DNA of 19,484 bases from an uncultured Mitsuokella sp. (GCA_900770895.1 CAAGMF010000113.1:1-19484), one strand, 5' to 3'; shown: positions 6,147 to 14,637, counted from the stretch's first letter. Notes: generated by a model from the letters alone, not told the origin. Numbers and translations: made by a program.

Positions 6147-6581
6147 ATGTTCATGGGGGAATATGCCCATGCGATCGATGCGAAGGGACGCATCATCCTG
6201 CCGGCCGGTTTCCGTCAGGAGCTCGGCGTATCATTCATCATCACGAAGGGCCTTGATCACTGCCTGTTCCTGTATGGTCAGGCAGCCTGGGAGGAGCTGG
6301 CAGCGAAGCTGCGGGCTCTGCCGCTGGCCAAGCCGGAGGCACGGGCCCTCGTGCGGTTCTTCTTCTCGGGGGCCCGTACGCTGGAATGTGACAAGCAGGG
6401 ACGGTTTCTCGTTCCTGCCAATCTGCGGCGCTATGCCGGTATCGAGCTGCGGCAGGATGTCGTGCTGGCCGGTGCGGACAGCCGCATCGAGGTCTGGAGC
6501 AAGTCGCAGTGGACAGAATACACCAATGAGGTAGAGCCGGATGTGACGGCGATTGCGGCGTCGCTGGAGGGCTTGCTCTGA
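6147..6581 (+). CDS. mraZ: Transcriptional regulator MraZ
   Basis: A 144-residue DNA-binding protein and the usual first gene of dcw clusters. It consists of two tandem SpoVT/AbrB-like swapped-hairpin domains. Each carries the DxxxR signature: DAKGR at 11-15, followed by IILPAGFR, and DKQGR at 82-86, followed by FLVPANLRRY. MraZ forms ring-shaped oligomers and binds repeats upstream of its own operon; four such boxes are visible at 6103-6137. The start ATG 6147 begins the typical MFMGEYAHAID and has GGTGAGG just upstream, so the last box nearly touches the ribosome-binding site. Length and motifs are normal. It is followed 46 bases later by rsmH. Confidence 0.97.
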   Translation: MFMGEYAHAIDAKGRIILPAGFRQELGVSFIITKGLDHCLFLYGQAAWEELAAKLRALPLAKPEARALVRFFFSGARTLECDKQGRFLVPANLRRYAGIELRQDVVLAGADSRIEVWSKSQWTEYTNEVEPDVTAIAASLEGLL

Positions 6582-6627
6582 GTCGGATATGATTTTTTCT
6601 GAAGGAACAGGAGTGGGGGGGAGCCTT

Positions 6628-7611
6628 TTGAGTGATGAATTCCATCATGTCAGCGTACTGCTGGAGGAGTCGGTCCGGGGGCTTGTCACAGCCACGGACG
6701 GTACCTATGTAGACTGCACGCTCGGCGGTGGCGGCCACTCCCATCGCATCGCGGAGATGCTGACGCCGGCAGGGCGCATCATCGGCATCGACCAGGACAG
6801 TGAGGCCATAGCGGCAGCGAGCGGGCGGCTGGCCGATGTCAGCTGCCATATCGATATCGTTCACGATAATTTCCGCAATCTGGAGCACATCCTGACGGAG
6901 CAGGATGCTCCGCTCGTCGACGGCGTACTGTTCGACCTCGGGGTATCATCACATCAGCTCGATGACGCGGCCCGCGGGTTCTCCTATATGCAGGATGCAC
7001 CGCTCGATATGCGCATGGATGAGTCGGCGGAGCTGTCGGCCTACGATGTGGTCAATACGTACTCTGAGGCAGAGCTCGACCGCATATTCCATGACTATGG
7101 TGAGGAGCGCTGGGGACGGCGCATCGCCCAGTTCATCGTGCGCGAGCGCGCAACGCAGCCCATCCGCACGACGGGAGAGCTCGTGAATATCATATGCGAA
7201 GCCGTACCGAAGGCCGTGCGCCGGGCGGCGAATGGTCATCCGGCCAAGCGCATATTCCAGGCCATACGGATCGAGGTCAACGATGAGCTCGGGATCCTCG
7301 AGCAGACATTCCGCACGGCTGTCCATCATCTGAAGCCGGGCGGACGCATCGCTATCATCACGTTCCATTCGCTCGAAGACCGCATAGCAAAGAATACACT
7401 GCGCGAGCTGGCCCGCGGCTGCATATGCCCGCCGGAGCTGCCAGTATGCGTTTGTCATCATAAACCGGAGATCAAGCTCCTCGGCAAGGCCATCAAGCCC
7501 TCGCAGGAGGAGACAGCGCGCAATTCGCGCGCGAAAAGCGCGAAACTGAGACTGGCCGAAAAGCTGCCAGCCGGAGAGGAGGGGAATGGCCATGCCGGCT
7601 ACCAAGCCTGA
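6628..7611 (+). CDS. rsmH: 16S rRNA (cytosine(1402)-N(4))-methyltransferase RsmH
   Basis: A 327-residue SAM-dependent enzyme (formerly MraW) that N4-methylates C1402 in the decoding centre of 16S rRNA. Visible motifs are EFHHVSVLLEE at the N-terminus, the SAM-binding TLGGGGHSHRI (31-41), LFDLGVSSHQLDDA (101-114), PLDMRM (125-130), and ITFHSLEDRI near the C-terminus. The preferred start is TTG 6628, preceded by GGGGGGAG (6615-6622). GTG 6613 or ATG 6589 are possible in-frame alternatives, and 6589 lacks a clear Shine-Dalgarno. Its last 26 bases overlap the ftsL start, a sign of translational coupling. The gene call is secure; only the start is uncertain. Confidence 0.95.
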   Translation: MSDEFHHVSVLLEESVRGLVTATDGTYVDCTLGGGGHSHRIAEMLTPAGRIIGIDQDSEAIAAASGRLADVSCHIDIVHDNFRNLEHILTEQDAPLVDGVLFDLGVSSHQLDDAARGFSYMQDAPLDMRMDESAELSAYDVVNTYSEAELDRIFHDYGEERWGRRIAQFIVRERATQPIRTTGELVNIICEAVPKAVRRAANGHPAKRIFQAIRIEVNDELGILEQTFRTAVHHLKPGGRIAIITFHSLEDRIAKNTLRELARGCICPPELPVCVCHHKPEIKLLGKAIKPSQEETARNSRAKSAKLRLAEKLPAGEEGNGHAGYQA

Positions 7612-7942
7612 AACATCCTACGCGACGCCAGACGTGGCCAAGCCTCAGCAGCCGCTTGTCAAGCGGGTGCTGGCCAGGCAGTTCCGCTCCCGGTGCAGTG
7701 TCTTGTTCGCGGTCATGACGATCATGGCTTTCGTTGTCGTGGCGCAGAGCGGGATCAAGGCCAGCCGCGGCTATGAGCTGGTCCGGATTCAGAAGCAGGC
7801 AGAGACCGTGGAGGCAGAGAATCAGCGGCTGCAGCTGGAGATATCCCAGCTGAAGTCGCCGGAGCGCATACAGCAGATCGCTACGACTCAGCTCGGCATG
7901 GAGGTCCCGCGGAAGGTTTATTTTGCTCATGAGAACAAATGA
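7586..7942 (+). CDS. ftsL: Cell division protein FtsL
   Basis: A 118-residue bitopic membrane protein of the divisome. A cytoplasmic tail of about 36 residues precedes one transmembrane helix (about 37-54, containing LFAVMTIMAFVVVA). A periplasmic coiled coil follows (about 62-91, with YELVRIQKQAETVEAENQ and RLQLEISQL), and then the SPERIQQIATTQLGM segment typical of FtsL/DivIC proteins. FtsL forms a complex with FtsQ/DivIB and FtsB/DivIC that activates septal synthesis. The start ATG 7586 follows GAGGAGGGGA (7575-7584) inside the end of rsmH; a second ATG at 7592 is possible. It is followed by a strong hairpin, not by ftsI as is usual. Sequence conservation in this family is low, so the call leans on architecture and position. 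Confidence 0.88.
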   Translation: MAMPATKPETSYATPDVAKPQQPLVKRVLARQFRSRCSVLFAVMTIMAFVVVAQSGIKASRGYELVRIQKQAETVEAENQRLQLEISQLKSPERIQQIATTQLGMEVPRKVYFAHENK

Positions 7943-7950
7943 TTACTATG

Positions 7951-7993
7951 GAGCCGCCTGACATCGGGCTCAAGATGTCGGGCGGCTCGTTTT
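7951..7993 (+). terminator. Terminator-like hairpin between ftsL and murE
   Basis: A 15-bp stem forms here: GAGCCGCC (7951-7958) pairs with GGCGGCTC (7981-7988). A T-G wobble and GACATC (7960-7965) with GATGTC (7974-7979) continue it. The loop is eight bases and GTTTT follows. The T-run is short, so termination may be partial. It splits mraZ-rsmH-ftsL from murE-murF-mraY. Confidence 0.75.
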
Positions 7994-8034
7994 ACGCATA
8001 TTAGGTCGGATAACCATCAGGAGGAAGATATAAC

Positions 8035-9561
8035 ATGAAGACATTGCAGGATATAGCGGCACAGGTCCAGGGCGCACAGATCGACGGCCAGCCGGATATC
8101 GAGATCAAGGATATCGAGCACGACTCGCGCAAGGTGCAGGCGGGGACGCTTTTCGTATGCATTCCCGGCGTCCATACCGATGGCCATATGTTCATCCCGC
8201 AGGCCGTGCGGGCCGGAGCTGTGGCTGTGCTGACGACGAAGAAACGGGCCGCTATCGAGGCGATGGGCATCCAGCTGCCGGATTCCATAGCGGTGCTGAC
8301 GGTGCCGGAGCTCGATGCAGCCCTTGATGTCATGGTGCCTTACTTCCATGATTACCCGGCGCGTGCCATGCGCGTGATCGGCATCACAGGCACGAACGGC
8401 AAGACGACGACGAGCTATATCACGCGGGGCATCCTGCGTGCGGCCGGCTACAAGGTCGGCCTCATCGGCACGATAAAGATCATGATCGAGGAAGAGAGCT
8501 TCCCCATCCACAATACGACACCGGATGTCGTCGAGCTGCAGCACATACTGGCGACCATGCGCGACCGCGGCATGGACTATGTCGTCATGGAGGTGTCGAG
8601 CCATGCGCTGGCACAGGGACGCGTGTCGGGCATCGAGTTCGATACCTGCGTATTCACGAATCTCACGCAGGACCATCTCGACTTCCATAAGACATTCGAG
8701 AACTATCGTCTGGCCAAGGCCAAGCTGTTCGACCTCGTCTCGCAGCCGGGGACGAAGCAGGGCAAGACGGCAGTCGTGAATATCGATGACGAGTCCGGGA
8801 AGGTCATGCTCGAGCATGCGCATTGCAATCATATAACGTACGGCATCGAGCATGAGGCAGACCTGCGGGCTACGGATATCGACGTGCTGGCCAGCGGAGC
8901 GCATTTCACGCTGCGCAATGACGCATTCGGTGCGGCGGGCATGAAGCTGTCGCTGCATATCACGGGCATATTCAACGTCTACAATGTGATGTCTGCCGTG
9001 GGCGCGGCGCTGGCCGAGCATATAGCGCCGGAGGTCATCGCGCGCGTGCTGGCTGATTTCCACAGCGTGCCGGGCCGGTTCGAGCTCGTCGATGCGGGGC
9101 AGGATTTCTCGATCATCGTCGACTATGCTCATACGCCGGACGGCGTGGAGAATGTGCTGAAGACGGCCCGCCAGATAGCGAAACGCCATATCATCGCGGT
9201 ATTCGGCTGCGGCGGCGACCGCGATCGCACGAAACGGCCAATCATGGGACGGCTGGCGGCCGAGCTCGCAGATGTCGTAATCGCGACGTCGGACAATCCG
9301 CGGTCCGAGGACCCGGAGGCCATACTGCGCGAGGTCGAGGCCGGGGTGCAGGAGGAAATCGGCAGCAAGTATCACGAATGTATCGCGGACCGTCGTACAG
9401 CTATCCGCCGGGCGGTCGAGCTCGCCCAGCCGGATGATATCGTCGTCATACTCGGCAAGGGACATGAGGATTATCAGATACTGGCGGACCGCACGATTCA
9501 TTTCGATGACCGCGAGGAGGCCCGCGCCGCTGTGGCGTTGAAGCTGGGCCAGGCTGAGTAA
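8035..9561 (+). CDS. murE: UDP-MurNAc-L-alanyl-D-glutamate--2,6-diaminopimelate ligase MurE
   Basis: A 508-residue cytoplasmic ATP-dependent ligase that adds the third amino acid to the peptidoglycan stem peptide. The three Mur ligase domains are present. The N-terminal UDP-binding domain has HDSRKVQAGTLFVCIPG (29-45), the central domain has the P-loop GTNGKTTT (119-126) and the segment around NYRLAKAKLFD that holds the carbamylated lysine, and the C-terminal domain follows. The motif DNPR (420-423, in SDNPRSEDP) is the established marker for meso-diaminopimelate rather than lysine. The start ATG 8035 follows CAGGAGGAAG (8019-8028). The first 20 bases after the hairpin leave little room for a promoter, so expression may depend on read-through. 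murF starts 22 bases after its stop. Confidence 0.97.
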   Translation: MKTLQDIAAQVQGAQIDGQPDIEIKDIEHDSRKVQAGTLFVCIPGVHTDGHMFIPQAVRAGAVAVLTTKKRAAIEAMGIQLPDSIAVLTVPELDAALDVMVPYFHDYPARAMRVIGITGTNGKTTTSYITRGILRAAGYKVGLIGTIKIMIEEESFPIHNTTPDVVELQHILATMRDRGMDYVVMEVSSHALAQGRVSGIEFDTCVFTNLTQDHLDFHKTFENYRLAKAKLFDLVSQPGTKQGKTAVVNIDDESGKVMLEHAHCNHITYGIEHEADLRATDIDVLASGAHFTLRNDAFGAAGMKLSLHITGIFNVYNVMSAVGAALAEHIAPEVIARVLADFHSVPGRFELVDAGQDFSIIVDYAHTPDGVENVLKTARQIAKRHIIAVFGCGGDRDRTKRPIMGRLAAELADVVIATSDNPRSEDPEAILREVEAGVQEEIGSKYHECIADRRTAIRRAVELAQPDDIVVILGKGHEDYQILADRTIHFDDREEARAAVALKLGQAE

Positions 9562-9583
9562 TAGAGTTGTAAAGGAGAAAGAA

Positions 9584-11023
9584 ATGCCGGCATTCACGCT
9601 CAATGAGATAACACGGGCCACGGGGGCCGAGGTCGTTCAGGCAGGCAGCGATTATTTCACAGATATTGTCACAGATACACGGAAGCTGAGAAGCAGCTGC
9701 CTGTTCCTGGCGCTGAAGGGTGAGCGCTTCAATGGGGAAGATTTCGCAGCAGGGGCCATACGGCGCGGGGCAGCGGGCGTCATCGTGAGCCGCAGCATCA
9801 GCGAGGCCAATATGGTCCAGCTGCAGGATGGCGATGGCACCGTCCTCACGGTGCCGGATACGCTGCTGGCGTATCAGCAGATCGCGCATCTGCACCGGAT
9901 GCGGTTCCAGCTGCCGGTCGTGGCCATAACAGGCTCGAACGGCAAGACGACGACGAAGGACCTCACGGCGGCCGTGCTGTCCGCACGTGGGCCGGTGCAG
10001 AAGACGCAGGCAAACTTCAACAACGAGGTCGGCCTGCCGCTGACGTTGCTGGGCATCCGGCCGGATCATGTGGCGGCCGTCGTCGAGATCGGCATGCGCG
10101 GGCTGCACCAGATCGACAAGCTCGCGCCACTGGCGGCCCCATCGGTGGGCATCGTGACGAATGTCGGTGAGACGCATATGGAGCTCCTGGGATCGCTCGA
10201 GAATATCGCGCGGGCGAAGTCCGAGCTCGTGGAGGCCATTCCTGCCGGCGGCACGGTCATCCTCAACAACGACAATACGTATGTGGCTGCGATGCGTCGT
10301 CAGGCCCGGCCGGGCGTGAAGGTGCTGACATTCGGCATCGAGCCGGGGCCGGCTGATCCGTCGCTGGGGGCGACGGATATCCGGGCTGAGGATATCCGCA
10401 CCGAGGGCCAGCAGACGCGGTTCTTCGTCGACTACGGCGGCGAGCGGCATGAGTATGTGGTGCCGATGGTCGGCCGCCACAATGTCTACAATGCACTGGC
10501 CGCAATCGCGGCAGGTTTCGCGCTCGGCGAGACGCCGCAGGAAATCGCTGATGGCCTCCAGCAGCTCGAGGCTACAAAGATGCGTTTCGAGTGCGAGCGG
10601 CTCGGTGACTGGAACATCGTGAACGACGCCTACAACGCCAGCCCGATGTCGATGAAAGCGGCAATCGAGACGCTCGACGCTCTCGTAAAGGAGAAGATGG
10701 CAGCCGGGGATGCGGCCTATAACGGCCGCATGATCGCGGTCATGGGCGATATGTTCGAGCTCGGCAGTGTCGCCGAGTCTGCACATATCGAGGTCGGACG
10801 CGAGCTGGCCGAGCATGGATTCGCAGCTGTGGTCACGCGCGGGGAGCTGGCACACCATATCGCCGGGGCGGCCCGCACGGGCGGCGTGCCTGAGGTGTAT
10901 GAGTGCGATTCGCACGAGGCGGCTGCGGCCAAGCTCAAGGATATCCTGCAGCCGGGCGATACGGTGCTGTTCAAGGGCTCGCGCGGCATGCAGATGGAGA
11001 AGATCATCGACCTGCTCGGGTAA
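9584..11023 (+). CDS. murF: UDP-MurNAc-tripeptide--D-alanyl-D-alanine ligase MurF
   Basis: A 479-residue cytoplasmic ligase that joins D-Ala-D-Ala to the UDP-MurNAc-tripeptide, completing the pentapeptide. Visible landmarks are DTRKLRSSCLFLALKGERFNG in the N-terminal domain (31-51; VTDTR signature), the P-loop GSNGKTTTKD (117-126), KTQANFNNEVGLPLTLL, and NDAYNASPMSM in the C-terminal half, which is diagnostic for MurF. The length is normal. The start ATG 9584 follows AAAGGAG (9571-9577). Its D-Ala-D-Ala substrate is made by the ddl gene in the same cluster. A 54-base gap separates it from mraY, with no terminator between. Confidence 0.97.
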   Translation: MPAFTLNEITRATGAEVVQAGSDYFTDIVTDTRKLRSSCLFLALKGERFNGEDFAAGAIRRGAAGVIVSRSISEANMVQLQDGDGTVLTVPDTLLAYQQIAHLHRMRFQLPVVAITGSNGKTTTKDLTAAVLSARGPVQKTQANFNNEVGLPLTLLGIRPDHVAAVVEIGMRGLHQIDKLAPLAAPSVGIVTNVGETHMELLGSLENIARAKSELVEAIPAGGTVILNNDNTYVAAMRRQARPGVKVLTFGIEPGPADPSLGATDIRAEDIRTEGQQTRFFVDYGGERHEYVVPMVGRHNVYNALAAIAAGFALGETPQEIADGLQQLEATKMRFECERLGDWNIVNDAYNASPMSMKAAIETLDALVKEKMAAGDAAYNGRMIAVMGDMFELGSVAESAHIEVGRELAEHGFAAVVTRGELAHHIAGAARTGGVPEVYECDSHEAAAAKLKDILQPGDTVLFKGSRGMQMEKIIDLLG

Positions 11024-11077
11024 GAGGCATCGCGATCGCGGCAGGCTATTATAAAAAGATAGAAGAGAGGATTTATC

Positions 11078-12031
11078 TTGCAGAGTGTAATAATTGCCGT
11101 CGTCATAGCGGCGGCTGTCGTGCTGGTTTCGGGGCCGTTCTTCATACCGATGCTGCATCGGCTGAAGTTCGGTCAGAGCATCCGTGAGGAGGGTCCGGCC
11201 AGTCATCAGGCGAAAAGCGGTACGCCGACGATGGGCGGCATCATGATCATCCTGGGCATCACGCTGGCGACGCTCGTAGCGGCACCGCTCACGACGGAAG
11301 TGCTGCTGGCGCTGTTCATCATGCTGGGACATTTCCTGCTGGGCTTCCTCGATGACTACATAAAGGTCGTGAAGAAGCGCAATCTGGGGCTGCGGGCCAA
11401 GCAGAAACTGCTGGGGCAGATCATCATCGCCATCGTCACGATGATTATCGGTACGCGCGTCCTCGGCATCGATACGACGATCTGGGTGCCGGTAGCGAAT
11501 ATCGATATCGACATCAGCTGGGGCTACTATCTGCTCGTGCTGTTCGTGCTCGTCGGCACCAGCAACGCCGTGAATCTCACGGATGGTCTCGACGGTCTGG
11601 CGTCGGGGACCGTCGCCATCGCGATGAGTGCCTATGCGGTCGTATGCGTGCGCACGGGTCATCCGGATCTCGCGGTATTCTGCATCGCTGTGGTGGCGGC
11701 CTGCGTGGCGTTCCTGCGCTTCAATGCGCATCCGGCCCGCATATTCATGGGGGATACAGGTTCGCTGGCTCTCGGAGGAGCGGTCGCTGCAGCCGGTATC
11801 CTGACGCATACCGAGGTGCTGCTCGCCGTCATCGGTCTCGTCTTTGTCTGCGAGGCACTGTCGGTCATCATCCAGGTCATATCGTTCCAGACGACGGGCA
11901 AGCGCGTATTCCGCATGAGCCCGATCCATCATCATTTCGAGCTCGGCGGCTGGTCGGAGAACCGGGTCGTGTTCACGTTCTGGGGCGTCGGTCTCATCGT
12001 GGCAGTCATCGGTCTGAGCATGCTGCCCTGA
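11078..12031 (+). CDS. mraY: Phospho-N-acetylmuramoyl-pentapeptide-transferase MraY
   Basis: A 317-residue polytopic membrane enzyme that transfers phospho-MurNAc-pentapeptide to undecaprenyl phosphate to make lipid I. The catalytic signatures are intact: GTPTMGG (48-54), GFLDDYIKV (89-97, the Asp pair), NAVNLTDGLDGLASG (163-177), FMGDTGS (223-229) and HHHFELGG (284-291). About ten hydrophobic helices are evident. The start is TTG 11078, with AGAGAGGA (11064-11071) upstream and no good ATG nearby. It ends the murE-murF-mraY unit and is followed by a hairpin terminator before murD. Confidence 0.97.
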   Translation: MQSVIIAVVIAAAVVLVSGPFFIPMLHRLKFGQSIREEGPASHQAKSGTPTMGGIMIILGITLATLVAAPLTTEVLLALFIMLGHFLLGFLDDYIKVVKKRNLGLRAKQKLLGQIIIAIVTMIIGTRVLGIDTTIWVPVANIDIDISWGYYLLVLFVLVGTSNAVNLTDGLDGLASGTVAIAMSAYAVVCVRTGHPDLAVFCIAVVAACVAFLRFNAHPARIFMGDTGSLALGGAVAAAGILTHTEVLLAVIGLVFVCEALSVIIQVISFQTTGKRVFRMSPIHHHFELGGWSENRVVFTFWGVGLIVAVIGLSMLP

Positions 12032-12055
12032 GGGCGGCAGTTTCTGGCTGCCGGA

Positions 12056-12081
12056 CAGTTGCAGGTGTGCAGCTGCTTTTT
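12056..12081 (+). terminator. Terminator-like hairpin between mraY and murD
   Basis: CAGTTGCA (12056-12063) pairs with TGCAGCTG (12068-12075), including one G-U pair, around a four-base loop. C plus five T follow (12077-12081). A second small dyad, CGGCAG (12035-12040) with CTGCCG (12048-12053), precedes it. It probably reduces transcription entering murD. Confidence 0.65.
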
Positions 12082-12109
12082 GCTGGAACAGTCAGGTATA
12101 AAGCTATAT
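12080..12109 (+). promoter_or_regulatory. Possible promoter for murD-murG-murC-ddl-ftsQ
   Basis: TTGCTG (12080-12085) and CTATAT (12104-12109) are 18 bases apart, just after the mraY terminator. An overlapping TATAAA (12097-12102) is an alternative -10 with a poor -35. The match is modest; the main argument is that a terminator precedes and five genes follow. Confidence 0.35.
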
Positions 12110-12132
12110 GCGGGAGCAGGGGGTAATCATCG

Positions 12133-13509
12133 ATGGATATATCTTATGCGGGACAGAAAGTCCTTATCATCGGAGCAGGTATCAGCGGCTTTGCCGCTGC
12201 CAAGGTCCTGAAGAAGCTCGGGGCCGAGGTCGTGCTGAGCGATGCGAAAGCGGAAGCAGATATCAAATACGATTTCACGGAGCTGCGTGAGGCTGGCATC
12301 GAGCTGGTATTCGGCCCACAGGCCGACAGCCTGCTCGATGGTGTCGATATCGTGCTGGCCTCGCCTGCCGTACCGGTGCGCGTGCCGATCATCCAGACCG
12401 CGCTCCAGCGGGGGCTGCGGCTCATGAGCGAGATCGAGCTGGCCTACATCCTGGCGCGGTCGCCGTTCTGTGCGGTTACGGGTACGAATGGCAAGACGAC
12501 GACGGTGACATTGCTCGGCCTGCTGCTCGAGGCCCAGTTCGACCGCGTCGGCGTTGGCGGCAATATCGGAGTGCCGCTCGTCGACGAGGCACTGCGCGTC
12601 GGAGCCGGCGGGGCGGTAGCCGCTGAGATATCGAGCTATCAGCTCGAGGCGACATCGCTGTTCCACCCGCATGTAGCGGCTATATTGAATGTCACGCCGG
12701 ATCATATCGTACGCCATGGCTCTATGGAGGTCTATCAGGCGACAAAGGAAAAGATATTCGCCCAGCAGACGGCTGCCGATGCGGTCGTGCTGAACTATGA
12801 TGATGAGCGCACGCGCGGCATGGCAGAGCGGGCACGCCGGAATACGCGCGTCTGCTTCTTCAGCCGCCGTACGGAGCTCGCAGAGGGCGCTACGCTCGTC
12901 GGCGATCGTCTCACGCTGCGCTGGGAGGGGCAGGAGCACCCGCTCTGCACCGTGGACGAGCTCGGGATAAAGGGCGGTCACAACGTCGAGAATGCCCTGG
13001 CGGCAGCTGCGGTAGCGTTCCTGGCTGGTGTCGAGCCCGAGCGCATGATACCGGTGCTCAAATCATTCCAGGGCGTCGAGCATCGCATCGAGTATGTGCG
13101 GACGATCGACGATGTGCCTTACTACAATGATTCGAAAGCTACGAATACCGATTCGGCGATCAAGGCACTGGAGACATTCCCGGACCATATCATATTGATT
13201 GCGGGCGGCGATGACAAGCTGACTGACCTGACCGACTTCATGACGCTCGTGAAGGAGCGGGTCGATGAGCTCATCCTGCTCGGTGACGCTGCGGAGCGCT
13301 TTGCTCAGGCGGCGCTGGACATGGGGATAGGAGCTGACCGTATCTATAAGGTCGGCTATGACATGAATGCGGCGGTAGCCAAGGCTCATGAACTGGCCCA
13401 TAAGCCGCAGGTCGTGCTGCTGTCGCCGGCATGCGCCAGCTTCGATATGTACGACGGTTTCGAGGAGCGCGGCCGGGATTTCAAGCGCATCGTGAATGAA
13501 TTGAAGTAA
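12133..13509 (+). CDS. murD: UDP-N-acetylmuramoyl-L-alanine--D-glutamate ligase MurD
   Basis: A 458-residue cytoplasmic ligase that adds D-glutamate to UDP-MurNAc-L-Ala. The N-terminal Rossmann-like domain shows KVLIIGAGISGFAAAKVL (9-26). The central domain has the P-loop GTNGKTTTV (117-125), then GGNIGVPL and EISSYQLE, which are typical of MurD. The C-terminal domain has HRIEYV, YYNDSKATNTDSAIKALE and LLSPACASFDMYDGFEERG, also diagnostic. The start ATG 12133 follows AGCAGGGGGT (12115-12124). murG begins only 15 bases after the stop, so ftsW, which commonly sits here, is absent. Confidence 0.97.
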   Translation: MDISYAGQKVLIIGAGISGFAAAKVLKKLGAEVVLSDAKAEADIKYDFTELREAGIELVFGPQADSLLDGVDIVLASPAVPVRVPIIQTALQRGLRLMSEIELAYILARSPFCAVTGTNGKTTTVTLLGLLLEAQFDRVGVGGNIGVPLVDEALRVGAGGAVAAEISSYQLEATSLFHPHVAAILNVTPDHIVRHGSMEVYQATKEKIFAQQTAADAVVLNYDDERTRGMAERARRNTRVCFFSRRTELAEGATLVGDRLTLRWEGQEHPLCTVDELGIKGGHNVENALAAAAVAFLAGVEPERMIPVLKSFQGVEHRIEYVRTIDDVPYYNDSKATNTDSAIKALETFPDHIILIAGGDDKLTDLTDFMTLVKERVDELILLGDAAERFAQAALDMGIGADRIYKVGYDMNAAVAKAHELAHKPQVVLLSPACASFDMYDGFEERGRDFKRIVNELK

Positions 13510-13524
13510 GCAAAGAGGGATATT

Positions 13525-14637
13525 TTGAATATCATAGTATCAGGCGGAGGGACGGGCGGCCATATATACCCCGCCATCACCATCATCCGTACCATACAGC
13601 AGCGAGTACCGGAGGCCAGATTCCTCTATGTGGGCACGAGCAAGGGACTCGAGGCGGACATCGTCCCGAAGGAAGGACTGCCGTTCGCAACGGTGGAGCT
13701 GCAGGGCTTCGAACGCCATCTGACCGTGGATAATATCCGCCGCGCAGCCAAGGCGATGGTGAGCGTCACGAAAGCGGCTAAGATCGTCCGCGATTTCCAG
13801 CCGGATCTGGCAATCGGGACGGGCGGCTATGTCTGTGGTCCGATCCTGCTGGCGGCCAGTCTCATGCATGTGCCGACGCTCATCCAGGAGCAGAATGTCG
13901 TTCCCGGTATCACGAACAAGATCCTGGGACATTTCGTGACCAAGGTGGCCGTAGGGACGCCTGAGGCTGCGAAATTATTCCCGGCCGCGAAAGTCACTTA
14001 TACGGGGAATCCGATCCGCAGCGAGGTCATGACGGCTGAGCGCGAGGCGGGAGCCAAGGCTTTCGGCTTTGATCCGCAGCGCCTGACATTGCTTGTCTCA
14101 GGCGGCAGCCGCGGGGCGCGGGCCATCAACCGGGCCATGATCGATGTGCTGGCGATAGCGGTCGAGCACCCGGAGGTGCAGATCCTGCACGTCACCGGCA
14201 AGAATGAATACGATGATACGATCGACCGGCTCCGTCAGAAAGGCGTGAATGTGGAAGATTATCCGCATATCCGCGTGGAGCCGTACCTTTATAACATGCC
14301 ACAGGCTATGGCTATGGCTGATCTGGCCGTATTCCGGGCCGGAGCGACTGGCCTCGCCGAGCTGACGGCACGCGGCATACCGGCGGTGCTGATACCATAT
14401 CCCTATGCGGCCGAGAACCATCAGGAGCACAATGCCCGTGCGCTCGAAGCGGCCGGGGCGGCGCGCGTCATACTGAACCGCGACCTCAATGCTCAGACAC
14501 TGTCGTCCGTATTGACCGAGCTCCTTTCGGAACCGGGCAAATTGAAGATAATGGCGGAGGCCAGTCGCAAGCTGGGCCGGCCGCAGGCTGCCGGCGACAT
14601 CGCCGACTTAGCGCTATCTATAGCCAGAAAGGACTAA
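13525..14637 (+). CDS. murG: UDP-GlcNAc--lipid I N-acetylglucosaminyltransferase MurG
   Basis: A 370-residue peripheral membrane glycosyltransferase (GT28, GT-B fold) that adds GlcNAc to lipid I to form lipid II. The N-terminal glycine-rich loop SGGGTGGHIYPA (6-17) is diagnostic, and IGTGGYVCGP is the second glycine loop. LIQEQNVVPGITNK, VSGGSRGARAIN and the C-terminal nucleotide-sugar site RAGATGLAELTARGIPAVLIP followed by ENHQEHNA are all present. The start is TTG 13525, with AAAGAGGGA (13512-13520) upstream; the MNIIVSGGG that results is the normal N-terminus. The stop is six bases before murC. Confidence 0.97.
   Translation: MNIIVSGGGTGGHIYPAITIIRTIQQRVPEARFLYVGTSKGLEADIVPKEGLPFATVELQGFERHLTVDNIRRAAKAMVSVTKAAKIVRDFQPDLAIGTGGYVCGPILLAASLMHVPTLIQEQNVVPGITNKILGHFVTKVAVGTPEAAKLFPAAKVTYTGNPIRSEVMTAEREAGAKAFGFDPQRLTLLVSGGSRGARAINRAMIDVLAIAVEHPEVQILHVTGKNEYDDTIDRLRQKGVNVEDYPHIRVEPYLYNMPQAMAMADLAVFRAGATGLAELTARGIPAVLIPYPYAAENHQEHNARALEAAGAARVILNRDLNAQTLSSVLTELLSEPGKLKIMAEASRKLGRPQAAGDIADLALSIARKD

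Noticed and set aside
7923..7949. Promoter for murE at the end of ftsL (TTGCTC with TACTAT)
   Set aside because: Spacing is only 15 bases and it would lie upstream of the terminator-like hairpin, so it would not bypass it.
8017..9621. Minus-strand open frame of 534 codons opposite murE
   Set aside because: Same explanation: the + strand encodes full-length MurE with all motifs, and the antisense product has shadow composition.
9446..11935. Very long open frame on the minus strand (829 codons) across murE, murF and mraY
   Set aside because: It lies opposite three intact mur genes and translates to an Arg/His/Asp/Leu-rich low-quality sequence with no domain motif. This is typical of an antisense shadow created by GC-biased codon use.
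12104..12150. Small open frame overlapping the murD start (from 12108)
   Set aside because: It uses the wrong frame across the murD start and has no ribosome-binding site or domain.
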